Shown: positions 7,587 to 16,154 of the stretch, in pieces
Layout: every line of letters begins with the position of its first letter
Position numbering within the stretch: the first letter of the stretch is position 1
NCBI GenBank assembly: GCA_900754515.1
Contig: CAAEDD010000016.1
Coordinates: 1-28,624, forward strand
Length of the DNA: 28,624 bases
Direction of reading: 5' to 3'
Origin: an uncultured Oscillospiraceae bacterium
GTDB taxonomy: Bacteria > Bacillota > Clostridia > Oscillospirales > Oscillospiraceae
Notes under the pieces: model-generated
Databases searched by the model: none
Told to the model about the DNA's origin: nothing
Seen by the model: only the letters and a program-made list of their open reading frames with translations
Program-made: the position numbers and the translations under genes

Positions 7587-9137
7587 ATGAAACATTTTAT
7601 TGGTGTGGATGCTGGGACAAGCGGCATAAAAGTGGTCGTATTCAACGACAAGGGAGAGATATGTGCAAGCGGCTATCAGGAGTGCAGTGTGCTCACACCT
7701 CAGCCGGGCTGGGTTGAGCAGGACCCCCTGGTGCTCTGGGATGCCTGCAACAGCGCCGTAAAAATGGCCATAAAAAACTGCGGCACAAAAGTAGATGTAG
7801 CCAGCATAAGCTTTTCCGGACAGATGCAGGGCTGCCTTCTGGTGGACAAGGACCTCAATCCTATAGGCAACTGCATAATCTGGCTTGACCAGAGATCCTC
7901 CGCTGAGGTGGAGGAAATAATGTCTCTTATCCCGGACGAGCAGGCGCTGAATCTGACAAGCAATCACTGCCTGAACAGTTTTTGGGCACCGAAACTGCTG
8001 TGGGTCAGAAAGAACCGCCCTCAGGACTACGAGAGAGCTTACAAGGTTATGTTTGTAAAGGACTATCTCCGGCTGCGCATGACCGGCGAAGTGGCCACCG
8101 AAGTCAGCGACGCATCCCTGTCATTTATGCTGGATGTGGCGGGACGTAAATGGGCATGGCCTGTATTTGATGCTCTGGGAATAGACAGAGGCATAGTGCC
8201 TGAACGTCTCTCCGAATCCTATGAAGTAGTGGGATATCTGAGAAAAGAAATAGCGGACGAGTGGGGCATAGAAGCCGGCGTCCCTGTGGTGGCCGGAGCC
8301 GGCGACCAGCCGGCCGGCGGCGTAGGTACAGGCATAATCCGTCCCGGCATACTTGGCTCTACCATAGGCACCAGCGGCGTCGTTTTCGGGTGCACTTCAA
8401 GCCCGCTGATCGACAATCAGAACAGGGCGATAATGTCCATGGCCCATTCTGTGCAGAACAAGTGGTGTTTCCTGGGCCTGGTGCTCAGCGCTGGCGGCGC
8501 CTTTAAATGGCTGCGTGATACCATATTTGCACAGCAGAAGGCAGAGTGTGCAGCCAAAGGTATGGATGTCTATGATTATATGACCTCTCTGGCGGCGCAG
8601 GCTCAGCCTGGCTGTGAGGGACTTGTTTTCCTGCCTTATCTGAACGGGGAAAAGACACCCATATGTGATGATAAGGCGAGGGGAGTTTTCGCTGGCCTGT
8701 CATACCGCCACGGCATAAACGAGATCTGCCGCAGCGTTATGGAGGGCGTCACCTTTGCCATGAGAGATACGGTGGAAATCTGCCGTGAAATGGGACACAG
8801 CGTAAATGAAATAAGGGCCAACGGCGGCGGAGCAAAGAGCAGGCTATGGCTACAGATGCAGGCGGATATCTATAAAGCAAATGTCGTAACCATGAATGTT
8901 GAAGAGGGGCCGGCAGCAGGCGCCGCAATACTGGCGGCAGTCGGCGCTGGATTCTTCTCCAGTGTTGAAGAGGGATGCGATGCCTGGCTGAAGGTTACGG
9001 AGTGCATTGAGCCGGATACACGTACATCAAAAATCTATGACGATTATTACGAGAGCTTCAAGGAACTCTACCCGGCGCTTAAAGTTTCCTTCGCAAGACA
9101 GGCCGATGTAATAAATAAACACGCATCAGGAAAATAA
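7587..9137 (+). CDS. FGGY-family carbohydrate kinase, xylulokinase-like
   Basis: 516 residues, the usual FGGY length, from an ATG with TTGGAGGTAAA upstream. The N-terminal actin-like ATPase motif is GVDAGTSGIK (6-15). The sugar-site residues lie in SFSGQMQG (76-82) and WLDQR (99-103), and the catalytic Asp is D240 in GAGDQPAGGVG. It should phosphorylate a ketose or polyol with ATP in the cytosol. Overall similarity in style is to XylB, but the substrate-contacting His of E. coli XylB's GQMHG is Gln here, so D-xylulose is not assured. It is the first gene of the cluster, with its own promoter and operator, and a separate promoter follows for the reductase. A gene symbol is withheld because the substrate is unknown. 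Confidence 0.9.
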   Translation: MKHFIGVDAGTSGIKVVVFNDKGEICASGYQECSVLTPQPGWVEQDPLVLWDACNSAVKMAIKNCGTKVDVASISFSGQMQGCLLVDKDLNPIGNCIIWLDQRSSAEVEEIMSLIPDEQALNLTSNHCLNSFWAPKLLWVRKNRPQDYERAYKVMFVKDYLRLRMTGEVATEVSDASLSFMLDVAGRKWAWPVFDALGIDRGIVPERLSESYEVVGYLRKEIADEWGIEAGVPVVAGAGDQPAGGVGTGIIRPGILGSTIGTSGVVFGCTSSPLIDNQNRAIMSMAHSVQNKWCFLGLVLSAGGAFKWLRDTIFAQQKAECAAKGMDVYDYMTSLAAQAQPGCEGLVFLPYLNGEKTPICDDKARGVFAGLSYRHGINEICRSVMEGVTFAMRDTVEICREMGHSVNEIRANGGGAKSRLWLQMQADIYKANVVTMNVEEGPAAGAAILAAVGAGFFSSVEEGCDAWLKVTECIEPDTRTSKIYDDYYESFKELYPALKVSFARQADVINKHASGK

Positions 9138-9185
9138 ATCCATTTTATCCTGGATTACACAGGAACACAGCATTAATAAAAAGGC

Positions 9186-9213
9186 AATTTGCACAAAATA
9201 CAGCATGCAAATT
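9186..9213. repeat. Inverted repeat between kinase and reductase genes
   Basis: AATTTGCA (9186-9193) and TGCAAATT (9206-9213) form perfect 8-bp arms around 12 bases, upstream of the reductase promoter. The 12-mer AAGGCAATTTGC at 9181-9192 recurs at 16284-16295 ahead of the second operon, so this may be a second regulator's site. Confidence 0.4.
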
Positions 9214-9254
9214 TGACTTATATATAAAACAGATATTAAGTAGAAGTGAAAATA

Positions 9255-9283
9255 TTGACGTAAATAAAAAGTGATGCTAATAT
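9255..9283 (+). promoter_or_regulatory. Promoter of the reductase-TRAP operon
   Basis: TTGACG (9255-9260), a 17-base spacer, TAATAT (9278-9283) preceded by TGC (extended -10). The operator palindrome at 9306-9321 lies in the short leader, between this promoter and the GGAGGG ribosome binding site. Confidence 0.75.
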
Positions 9284-9305
9284 AAAAGTGTCAAATATAA
9301 GCCTA

Positions 9306-9321
9306 GTTTACAAATGTAAAT
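9306..9321. promoter_or_regulatory. Putative SorC-family operator, site 2
   Basis: GTTTACA-AA-TGTAAAT; the inner 14 bases (TTTACAAATGTAAA) are a perfect palindrome. It resembles site 1 (7478-7493) in sequence and in position relative to its promoter. Confidence 0.65.
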
Positions 9322-9337
9322 TTAAGGAGGGAGTTCA

Positions 9338-10360
9338 ATGGACTATAAATATTTAAGCGGGACCGGAGCAATGATATCCAGAGTATCTCTTGGCTCTACC
9401 ACATTCGGAGATCAGCTGGATTACGCCGGTTCCTGCACAGTTCTGGACGCGGCGATGGATTACGGCATCAACATGATAGACACCGGAAATCAGTATGCCG
9501 GCGGTGAAAGCGAGCGCGTCATCGGACGTTGGCTGGAAGAGAGAAAGAATCGCCAGAAGGTCATTATCGGAACCAAGGTGGATCTGCCTACCGGGGACGG
9601 TGTGAACGAGAAGGGTGCTTCCAGACTGAATATCATGAATGCGGTGGAAAATTCTCTCCGCGCGCTCAGAACCGATTATATAGATATCTATTATCTTCAT
9701 CATCCCGACAGGAACACTCCTCTGGAGGAGACTCTTGACACCATGAGCTGCCTTGTCCGCAGCGGCAAGGTGCGTTATATAGGCTTCTCCAACTATTCCG
9801 CATGGGAAGCCTGCGACATGATGTGGACGGCAAAGTCCAACGGATTTGTTGTTCCCAAGGTCGCTCAGAACGTATACAATCTCATAACCCGCGGCGCCGA
9901 TGACGAGTTCGCATATTTCCTGCGGAAGTACAAAGTGGGATTTGTAATTTACAATCCGCTGGCCGGCGGCCTGCTGACGGGCAAGCACAGCCGGGATCAC
10001 ATCGCTGAGGGCAGCCGCTTCAATTCCAAGATGTATCAGGACAGATACTTCAACGACAAGAACTTTGACGCCATAGACATTCTTAAGGGTATTGCTGAGG
10101 AAGCCGGGATGACTCTTGTGGAGCTGGCCACCCGTTGGTGCCTCTCCAACGATTTCGTGGATTCTATCATGATGGGCTTCTCAAAGCTCAGCCAGCTGGA
10201 ACAGAACCTGGCAGCCGTAGAGAAAGGACCTCTCAGTGAGGAACTGACCCTGGCCTGCGACAAGGCTTGGGACATCATAAAGTGCAACGCATACCCCTAC
10301 TTTGTACCCCCCAAGGGCTCCAAGGGCTCTACCGGCTACACGGGAAGCCTGAGCAAATAA
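9338..10360 (+). CDS. Aldo/keto reductase
   Basis: 340 residues with a strong AAGGAGGGAGTTCA ribosome binding site. A single (beta/alpha)8 NAD(P)H-dependent oxidoreductase domain shows the full AKR catalytic tetrad: D48 and Y53 (DTGNQYAGG), K80 (IGTKVD) and H121 (YYLHHPD). The C-terminal cofactor-binding part (about 205-290) includes the Ser-rich MMGFSKLSQLEQN segment. The overall layout resembles the YghZ/voltage-gated K+ channel beta / L-glyceraldehyde reductase branch (AKR14/AKR6 type). In this cluster it most likely interconverts an aldose and a polyol, or oxidises or reduces a sugar before phosphorylation. It starts the transporter operon, with DctQ seven bases downstream. Confidence 0.93.
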   Translation: MDYKYLSGTGAMISRVSLGSTTFGDQLDYAGSCTVLDAAMDYGINMIDTGNQYAGGESERVIGRWLEERKNRQKVIIGTKVDLPTGDGVNEKGASRLNIMNAVENSLRALRTDYIDIYYLHHPDRNTPLEETLDTMSCLVRSGKVRYIGFSNYSAWEACDMMWTAKSNGFVVPKVAQNVYNLITRGADDEFAYFLRKYKVGFVIYNPLAGGLLTGKHSRDHIAEGSRFNSKMYQDRYFNDKNFDAIDILKGIAEEAGMTLVELATRWCLSNDFVDSIMMGFSKLSQLEQNLAAVEKGPLSEELTLACDKAWDIIKCNAYPYFVPPKGSKGSTGYTGSLSK

Positions 10361-10366
10361 GAGAAC

Positions 10367-10873
10367 ATGGAGGAAAACATCTTGAAAAAGATACTTGATG
10401 CTCTTGAAAGCGTCCTGAAGATGATCTGCGCGATCCTGTTTATCGGGATCATGCTTCTCATAGCGGCCCAGGTTCTAAGCCGCTATGTGGTGAACAGCCC
10501 CCTGTCCTGGTCGGAGCATGCCGCAAGAGCTCTGTTTATCTGGATGATAATGCTATATGCCGGCGTACTGGTCAGAAACAACGGCAATATAGGCTTTGAT
10601 CTTCTGGCACAGGCTCTGCCGAAATGGCTGGGGGATATCCTGGCAATCATCTGCGACGTACTTATTTTTGCCTTTTCCGCTTACTGGTGCGTCAACGCTG
10701 CCAAGCTCTGCGAGAGCCTGAGCAAGCTCACCTTTGCCGACCTGAAGCTGCCCTACAACGCAATTTATTATGCTGAGCCTGTAGGCGCTGCCATAGTTTG
10801 CATATTCTGTGTAGAGATTCTTGTAAGAAAGATCGTTGCACTCAAAAAGGACTGGAGGGGTAAATCATGCTGA
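10367..10873 (+). CDS. dctQ: TRAP transporter small permease (DctQ type)
   Basis: 168 residues with four predicted membrane segments (about 18-40, 54-72, 90-110 and 130-150). It carries the family pattern at the end of helix 1 and start of helix 2 (QVLSRYVVNSPLSWSEHAAR). DctQ scaffolds the large DctM subunit in a Na+-coupled secondary importer. The start is ambiguous. The ATG at 10367 has only a weak upstream site, while GGAGGAAAACATC placed after it would serve a TTG start at 10382 with ideal spacing; translation may really begin at that TTG. Its 3' end overlaps dctM by seven bases, typical of translational coupling. Confidence 0.93.
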   Translation: MEENILKKILDALESVLKMICAILFIGIMLLIAAQVLSRYVVNSPLSWSEHAARALFIWMIMLYAGVLVRNNGNIGFDLLAQALPKWLGDILAIICDVLIFAFSAYWCVNAAKLCESLSKLTFADLKLPYNAIYYAEPVGAAIVCIFCVEILVRKIVALKKDWRGKSC

Positions 10874-12138
10874 TACTTATTGCGGTCATATTCTTTGCAC
10901 TGCTGGTTATAGGAATGCCCATAGCATTCTGCATGGCAATATCCGCCGCCTTTGCTATTCTCCTTAATCCTTCCCTCCCCGCAACGGTTATCGCTCAGAA
11001 GATCTATACCGCCGTTGACTCTATATCCTTTATTGCCATTCCCCTTTTCATGATGGCCGGTTCTCTGATGAACTCCACCGGCATAACGGACAAGATTATC
11101 AGGTTCTTTAAGAATCTTGTGGGACATATCACCGGCGGTCTCGCCCACGTGGTTGTGCTTACCGGTATGCTGATGGCAGGTGTCTCCGGCTCCTCCGTCG
11201 CTGACGCAGCTGCTATAAGCACCATCATGGTTCCCCAGCTGGAAAAGAACGGATATGAGCGAGGCTTTGCCGGAGCTCTGATTTCCTCGGCAGGCTCCCT
11301 GGGTCCCATCATCCCCCCCAGCATAATAATGATAGTTTATTCCGGTGTTGTATCCATTCCCGTGGGCAAGCTCTTTATGGCCGGTGTAATTCCCGGCGTA
11401 ATCCTGGGCGTTATGATGCTTGTCTACAGCTACATCTATGCAAAGAGCAAGGGAATGAAGCGCGGTACTTTTGCCGGTTGGAAAGCTGTTGGCAAGAGCT
11501 TCCTCTCCTCTCTGGGAGCTCTTCTCATGCCCCTTATTATAATCGGCGGCATAGTCCTCGGCATATGCACCGCTACCGAGTCCGGTATCCTGGCTATCAT
11601 TTACGGTATTATCTACGGTTTCCTCAGCGGTGAGCTCACCCTCAAAAAGCTGTGGAACAGCATTACCGAATCTATTGCCGGCGCTGCTCAGCCCATGATA
11701 ATAATCTCCTTTGCCTCTCTGCTGGCTTATGTGCTTACTTTCTACGATCTCGGCACGGTTGTCGGCACGGTGATGAATAACTTCACAAATAACGGCAATA
11801 TGGTCCTTATCATGATATTCATCATCATCTTTATAGCCGGTATGTTTATTGAGTCCACGGCAATTCTGCTCATGCTGGTGCCGTTCTTCTCACCGCTGAT
11901 CTCCGTTTACGGATTCGACCCCATACATTTTGCTACCGTCTGCATCATCTCTCTGGTTCTGGGCGGCATCACTCCTCCCGTGGGTATCGTCATGTACGTC
12001 GTTTCCAGCGTAACCCATACGGAACTGAAGAGCATTATCAAACACATCTGGCCGTTTATTGCCATATTCAGCATTGGTGTCCTCCTGGTAATCTTCATTC
12101 CTCAGGTCTCCACATGGCTGCCCAGTTTTATGGCGTAA
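10867..12138 (+). CDS. dctM: TRAP transporter large permease (DctM type)
   Basis: 423 residues, almost entirely hydrophobic with about 11-12 membrane segments. This is the DctM channel subunit of the ion-transporter superfamily. Family signatures seen include the start LILIAVIFFALLVIGMPIAF, GVSGSSVADAAAISTIMVP, GSLGPIIPPSIIMIVY and the C-terminal GGITPPVGIVMYV. It forms the transport path for the TRAP importer with DctQ and the DctP binding protein. The ribosome binding site GGAGGGG lies inside dctQ, and the two genes overlap by seven bases. Confidence 0.96.
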   Translation: MLILIAVIFFALLVIGMPIAFCMAISAAFAILLNPSLPATVIAQKIYTAVDSISFIAIPLFMMAGSLMNSTGITDKIIRFFKNLVGHITGGLAHVVVLTGMLMAGVSGSSVADAAAISTIMVPQLEKNGYERGFAGALISSAGSLGPIIPPSIIMIVYSGVVSIPVGKLFMAGVIPGVILGVMMLVYSYIYAKSKGMKRGTFAGWKAVGKSFLSSLGALLMPLIIIGGIVLGICTATESGILAIIYGIIYGFLSGELTLKKLWNSITESIAGAAQPMIIISFASLLAYVLTFYDLGTVVGTVMNNFTNNGNMVLIMIFIIIFIAGMFIESTAILLMLVPFFSPLISVYGFDPIHFATVCIISLVLGGITPPVGIVMYVVSSVTHTELKSIIKHIWPFIAIFSIGVLLVIFIPQVSTWLPSFMA

Positions 12139-12199
12139 TGTAAGAATAAGGTCGTTATGAACCTATTCGAATAAAAATACAAAAAAAGGAGAAACCAAA

Positions 12200-13267
12200 A
12201 TGAAACGCATTATTGCCCTGCTTCTTACAGTTGTCATGGTTTTCGCCCTCTGCGCCTGCGGAAATTCTTCCGCCCCCGCCGAGGAAGAGAGCGCCCCCGC
12301 TACTGAGGATTCCTCCACCGAGGCTCCTGCCGGCGAGACCTATGAACTGAAGTTTGCCTACACCCTCGCAACCGACCACCAGGTGAGCAAGGCCTTTGAG
12401 AACTTTGCTGCCGGTGTCAAGGAAGCCACCAACGGTGCTGTCAACATCACCACCTATCCCGCCGGCGCCATGGGCACTCAGCCTGAGAACCTGGAGTCTG
12501 TTATGACCGGCGCTCTGGATATGTGCTATGCCGACACCTCCATGCTCCCCACCTATGTCCCCGCATACAATATGATCAACCTGCCCTGGCTCATTACCTC
12601 TTTTGATATTGCCGACGAGCTCTTCTACAACAGCGACATCATTGACACCCTTGACGCTCAGCTCTCCGATACCATGAACATGACCGCTCTTGGCTGGTGC
12701 TACCAGGGCTTCCGCGCCATCTGCACCAACGTTCCCTGCTCCTGCGCCGCAGACTGCCAGGGCGTAAAGCTCCGCAGCCCCGAGACTCAGATCTATCAGG
12801 ACACCTTCTCCATGATGGGCTTCAGCCCCGTTGTCATTACCTGGACCGAGTCCTACACCGCAATGCAGTCCGGCGTCGTTGACGGCGTTGACACCATCAA
12901 GTCCTCCATCCACAGCTACGGCTTTGACGCTCTGGATAATTCCAATGTCTGGATTTCCAACCACATGTTCTCTTCTGTGGGCATAGTCATAAACAACGAC
13001 GTTCTTGCCAGCCTGCCTCAGGAGTACCAGGATGTACTGTTCTCCGAGTGGGAGAAGGCTTACACCGCCCTGAATGAAGAGGTAAAGGCTGAGGATGCAA
13101 GCTGGCCCGCAATTTATGAGGAAGCCGGCGCCAATGTCACCTACACCGACGATCCTCAGGAGTTCCTGGACATCTTTGCCGACTACTACGAGAAGGACGC
13201 TGAGGCCAACGGCTACAGCGATCTTCTGCCCCAGCTGCTCGACCTTATCAACGGAATGAATGCATAA
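12200..13267 (+). CDS. dctP: TRAP transporter solute-binding lipoprotein (DctP type)
   Basis: 355 residues. The signal peptide MKRIIALLLTVVMVFALCAC ends in a lipobox with Cys20, followed by an acidic Ala/Pro/Ser/Glu linker (21-46) that holds the domain off the membrane. The DctP fold follows (about 47-350): GVKEATNGAVNITTYPAGAMG, GWCYQGFRAI, and GVKLRSP, in which R192 occupies the family's carboxylate-clamp position. The ligand is therefore probably an organic or sugar acid. The gene has its own AAAGGAG site 61 bases after dctM. Codon use is noticeably more biased (C-ending) than in neighbouring genes, consistent with the high expression expected of a binding protein. Confidence 0.96.
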   Translation: MKRIIALLLTVVMVFALCACGNSSAPAEEESAPATEDSSTEAPAGETYELKFAYTLATDHQVSKAFENFAAGVKEATNGAVNITTYPAGAMGTQPENLESVMTGALDMCYADTSMLPTYVPAYNMINLPWLITSFDIADELFYNSDIIDTLDAQLSDTMNMTALGWCYQGFRAICTNVPCSCAADCQGVKLRSPETQIYQDTFSMMGFSPVVITWTESYTAMQSGVVDGVDTIKSSIHSYGFDALDNSNVWISNHMFSSVGIVINNDVLASLPQEYQDVLFSEWEKAYTALNEEVKAEDASWPAIYEEAGANVTYTDDPQEFLDIFADYYEKDAEANGYSDLLPQLLDLINGMNA

Positions 13268-13283
13268 GCATCGCACTTAACTA

Positions 13284-13317
13284 ATAAGGATGCAGTGCGT
13301 TAGCACTGCATCCTTAT
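13284..13317 (+). terminator. Hairpin after dctP, probably partial terminator or mRNA stabiliser
   Basis: A perfect 15-bp stem (ATAAGGATGCAGTGC at 13284-13298 with 13303-13317) and a GTTA tetraloop. The tail CTCTTAAAAC lacks a proper T-run, and the next gene starts 24 bases later with no new promoter seen. It probably attenuates, or protects the dctP end of the transcript. Confidence 0.6.
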
Positions 13318-13340
13318 CTCTTAAAACAGGAGGAAGATAT

Positions 13341-14168
13341 ATGATTAAACTGGCTTATGGCCTTGGAATGCTGGACGACATGTCGCTGGAAGAATTTGAG
13401 GATGCGGCAAAAACCGTCAGTGAAATAGGCTATGAAGGTTTGGAGCCCTCGGTGTGCTCACCGTCCACCATTGACAAGGAAGCGGTTAAGGGTATCCTTG
13501 ACAAGTACGGTTTGAAGTTTTCCGGGCTCCGTTCCGGCGGACTCTATGACAGGCAGCACGTAAGATTTTCCGACCCCAGCGAAGCTGGACGGAAGCGGGC
13601 TGTAGCCCTTATGAAGGAAATGATTGACCTGGCCGGATACTTCCAGTGCGATGTCCTTTTTGGCCGTGTCCAGGGATGGATTCCGGAAAATGAGGATATG
13701 GAGACCGGCAAGAGGTATATTGCCGAGTGCGTAAAAGAGTGCACCGAATATTGTGCCCAGTATGGTATTAACTTTGATTATGAGCCCATTAACCGTTATG
13801 ACATGAACTATAACCATACCACCAGAGAGACAATGGAGTTCGTGGACAAGATTAATAAGGGCGTTGAGCACAAGGTTATGCTGCTCATGGATATTTATCA
13901 CTCTTTCCTTGAGGACTACCAGATAGGCGCCGCCTTTGTGAGAAGCGGTGAGCTGTGCGGTCATGTCCATTTCAGGGACAGCAACGGAGGGGTCCCCGGT
14001 ACAGGTATTATAGATTTTAAAGAGGTCATCTGCATTCTGGAGGCAATGGGATATGACAAATGGATTGCCTTTGAAGTAGGGGCCGATTTTTGCGACTACA
14101 AGCAGGGTGCCATTGACACATATAATTATATAAAGCCTATTCTCGATTACGCTTACAATGGAAGATAA
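13341..14168 (+). CDS. Sugar isomerase/epimerase, xylose-isomerase-like TIM barrel
   Basis: 275 residues from the ATG at 13341, which follows AGGAGGAAGATAT; the longer in-frame opening at 13290 lies in the preceding hairpin and is rejected. It belongs to the AP_endonuc_2 / D-tagatose 3-epimerase-like superfamily. The four metal-binding residues are visible: E148 (DYEPINR), D184 (LLMDIYH), H210 (GHVHFRDSN) and E245 (IAFEVG). Such enzymes move a carbonyl or epimerise C3 of ketoses, or act on sugar acids (hydroxypyruvate isomerase relatives). In this cluster it probably acts between the reductase and the kinase. A second protein of the same fold is encoded on the minus strand at 27581-28438. Confidence 0.9.
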   Translation: MIKLAYGLGMLDDMSLEEFEDAAKTVSEIGYEGLEPSVCSPSTIDKEAVKGILDKYGLKFSGLRSGGLYDRQHVRFSDPSEAGRKRAVALMKEMIDLAGYFQCDVLFGRVQGWIPENEDMETGKRYIAECVKECTEYCAQYGINFDYEPINRYDMNYNHTTRETMEFVDKINKGVEHKVMLLMDIYHSFLEDYQIGAAFVRSGELCGHVHFRDSNGGVPGTGIIDFKEVICILEAMGYDKWIAFEVGADFCDYKQGAIDTYNYIKPILDYAYNGR

Positions 14169-14191
14169 CAGCCATTTGGAGGTACACAAAA

Positions 14192-15097
14192 ATGGACGTA
14201 AAGAAAAATGCAAGACTGCGTGAACTGATCAGTCAGCCGGGTATAGTGGTTGCCCCAGGCTGCCATGATGGCCTTACCGCAAGACTCATACAGCAGAACG
14301 GTTTTCAGGTGGCATATATGGGCGGTAACGGCACCATGGCCAGCTACCTGGGCATTCCCGACATCGGACTGGGCACCGCCACCGAGATGGTGACCAGAGC
14401 CCGTTATCTGGCGGATATCCTGGATATTCCCCTGGTATGCGATGCCGACACCGGCTACGGCGATGTCAGCAGTGTTGTAAGAACCGTAAGAGCCTATGAG
14501 GCAGCAGGAGTGAGCGGCATTCATCTTGAAGACCAGGTGATGCCCAAGAAGTGCGGAGCTATGGAGGGCGTGCAGGTGGTGCCTGTGGAGGAGATCTGCG
14601 CAAAGATCAGAGCCGCTCTGGAGGCCCGCAAAGATCCCAACTTTATGATAATTGCCCGCACCGACTGCTTCAACACTCTGGGTATCGACGCTTCCATTGA
14701 GCGCTGCAAGAGGTTCTGGGACGCCGGCGCAGACATGCTGATGCCGGAAAACTTTGTCACCAGAGAAGATGTGGCCCGGGTGGCCCGGGAGCTGGTAAAC
14801 TACAAGTCCCCATACAGGGATGACACTCCCGTTGTACTTTATGATGTCTGCGAGTTTACCGAGGGTCAGATATTCAGCAACCAGGAGCTGGAGGAGATGG
14901 GCTACAAATTTGTCATCCATCCCCTGGCATCCATTCTTCATGAGGCCCGTACCATGAATAACCTGTATAAGGAGTACAAGAAAAAGGGTACCACCATGGA
15001 TCTCTTTAAGCAGGGCATCTTTGAAAACCGCCAGGTGTACCAGGATATCCTGGGCTACTCCGAGGCAATGGCACTCAGGGAAAAGTACAAAACCTGA
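14192..15097 (+). CDS. Isocitrate lyase/PEP mutase family C-C lyase
   Basis: 301 residues with TTGGAGG upstream. Family motifs: the Mg-binding DADTGYGD (84-91), ED at 113-114, and KKCG (119-122), whose Cys121 is the catalytic acid/base of the lyase branch (isocitrate, 2-methylisocitrate and dimethylmalate lyases). True PEP mutases lack this Cys. A C-C cleavage yielding a 2-oxo acid such as pyruvate or an oxaloacetate-type product is therefore expected. The length matches 2-methylisocitrate/2,3-dimethylmalate lyases (about 290-300). No other propionate-pathway gene (prpC, prpD) is nearby, so the substrate is probably a 2-hydroxy acid derived from the imported compound. It is the last gene before a bidirectional terminator. 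Confidence 0.9.
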   Translation: MDVKKNARLRELISQPGIVVAPGCHDGLTARLIQQNGFQVAYMGGNGTMASYLGIPDIGLGTATEMVTRARYLADILDIPLVCDADTGYGDVSSVVRTVRAYEAAGVSGIHLEDQVMPKKCGAMEGVQVVPVEEICAKIRAALEARKDPNFMIIARTDCFNTLGIDASIERCKRFWDAGADMLMPENFVTREDVARVARELVNYKSPYRDDTPVVLYDVCEFTEGQIFSNQELEEMGYKFVIHPLASILHEARTMNNLYKEYKKKGTTMDLFKQGIFENRQVYQDILGYSEAMALREKYKT

Positions 15098-15112
15098 CAG
15101 ACCGGGACGATA

Positions 15113-15146
15113 AAAAGCATGTCCCGATTTTAAGGGACATGCTTTT
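15113..15146. terminator. Bidirectional terminator between convergent genes
   Basis: A 13-bp stem (AAAAGCATGTCCC at 15113-15125 with 15134-15146) with A and T at the stem ends. It separates the plus-strand lyase from the minus-strand regulator and could serve both. Confidence 0.85.
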
Positions 15147-15178
15147 CAGAAAACTCCGGTTGACCGGGGACATTTTGG

Positions 15179-16135
15179 TCACGGCAGCAGCTTGGCGGCT
15201 GTGTTCATATCTGTGATCAACACGTCGATAAAGCCGCCGTTGAGAGCGCCGCGGATAGACCTGGCTTTTGCCGGCCCTCCGGCAATGGCAATGACGTTGC
15301 TGCAATGCTTCAGATCATTGATGTCGATGGACACCACTCTGTCTGCAACGCTGGTCTTGCATATGTTTCCGTTTTCATCAAAGAAGTTGCCGCATATATC
15401 GCCCACGGCTCCGGCCTTGATTATCTCGTCGATAATATCCGGGGGGAAGTGGTAATAACTCTTTTCCAGATGCTCTTGGTTAGGCTCTCTGCCTATACCG
15501 ACGATGGCGATATCCAATGATTGGGTGGCCTTGAGTATGTTTGCAATTGACGGTTCTTTCTTGATCTCGGAACAAAGCAGATAGGAGTGACAGACAAAGG
15601 GCGCGTTTATTATGTATGAATTTCCGCCGTATAAGTTGATCAGGGACTGTGCAAGCAGGTTGGGCTGAAAATTGGCTTCGCTGCAGGCTCCGCCCAGCAG
15701 TGTGTACACCTCCAGATCGGAGATCATGCTGTTGGGGGTCAGAAGACCGACCATGGATGAGAGCGTATTTCCCCAGCCGATGCCTATCTTCATTCCACTG
15801 TGCAGATAGCGGTCCAAGTGCTTCGCACCTTCTGCGGCCAGCCTGGAAGTCACCGTGTCCAAATCGGTGGAGTTGACGTCCACCAGCTTTACGTACTTTA
15901 AATTGTAATGATTTTTAATAGCGTCCTCAAGATTCAAGAGCTTTTTCAGGTTCTTGGTGTCGATAATCTCAATCCTCACCATTCCCTCTTCCTTTGCTTC
16001 CATCATCAGACGGTTGAGAGTAACACGGGATATACCCAGCATTTTGGCTATATCAGTATTTGAATATCCCTTTTCATAAAAATAGAAAAGGGCCTTCTGC
16101 TTTAAATAATAGCGTTGGTCAGCTGAAATGGACAT
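15179..16135 (-). CDS. SorC/DeoR-like sugar-sensing transcriptional regulator
   Basis: 318 residues. The start chosen is the ATG at 16133-16135, because GGGAGGT lies seven bases upstream; the longer frame from 16162 would begin inside an operator-like palindrome. The N-terminal HTH (about 17-45) reads YFYEKGYSNTDIAKMLGIS followed by VTLNRLM. The large C-terminal sugar-binding domain (about 60-318) shows the SorC fold signatures GIGWGNTLSSM, a TLLGG motif, and the end pattern IAGGPAKARSIRGAL. Members bind phosphorylated sugars and release DNA. Matching palindromes lie at 7478, 9306 and (weaker) 16155, so it probably controls the kinase, the transporter operon and itself. It is encoded between the two catabolic operons, divergent from the second. 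Confidence 0.92.
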   Translation of the reverse strand: MSISADQRYYLKQKALFYFYEKGYSNTDIAKMLGISRVTLNRLMMEAKEEGMVRIEIIDTKNLKKLLNLEDAIKNHYNLKYVKLVDVNSTDLDTVTSRLAAEGAKHLDRYLHSGMKIGIGWGNTLSSMVGLLTPNSMISDLEVYTLLGGACSEANFQPNLLAQSLINLYGGNSYIINAPFVCHSYLLCSEIKKEPSIANILKATQSLDIAIVGIGREPNQEHLEKSYYHFPPDIIDEIIKAGAVGDICGNFFDENGNICKTSVADRVVSIDINDLKHCSNVIAIAGGPAKARSIRGALNGGFIDVLITDMNTAAKLLP

Positions 16136-16154
16136 TGTTGCTACCTCCCGGCAA

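Noticed and set aside
12155..13276. 373-codon Gly/Val-rich minus-strand frame opposite dctP
   Set aside because: It arises from the strong codon bias of dctP on the other strand; low-complexity composition and no start signal.
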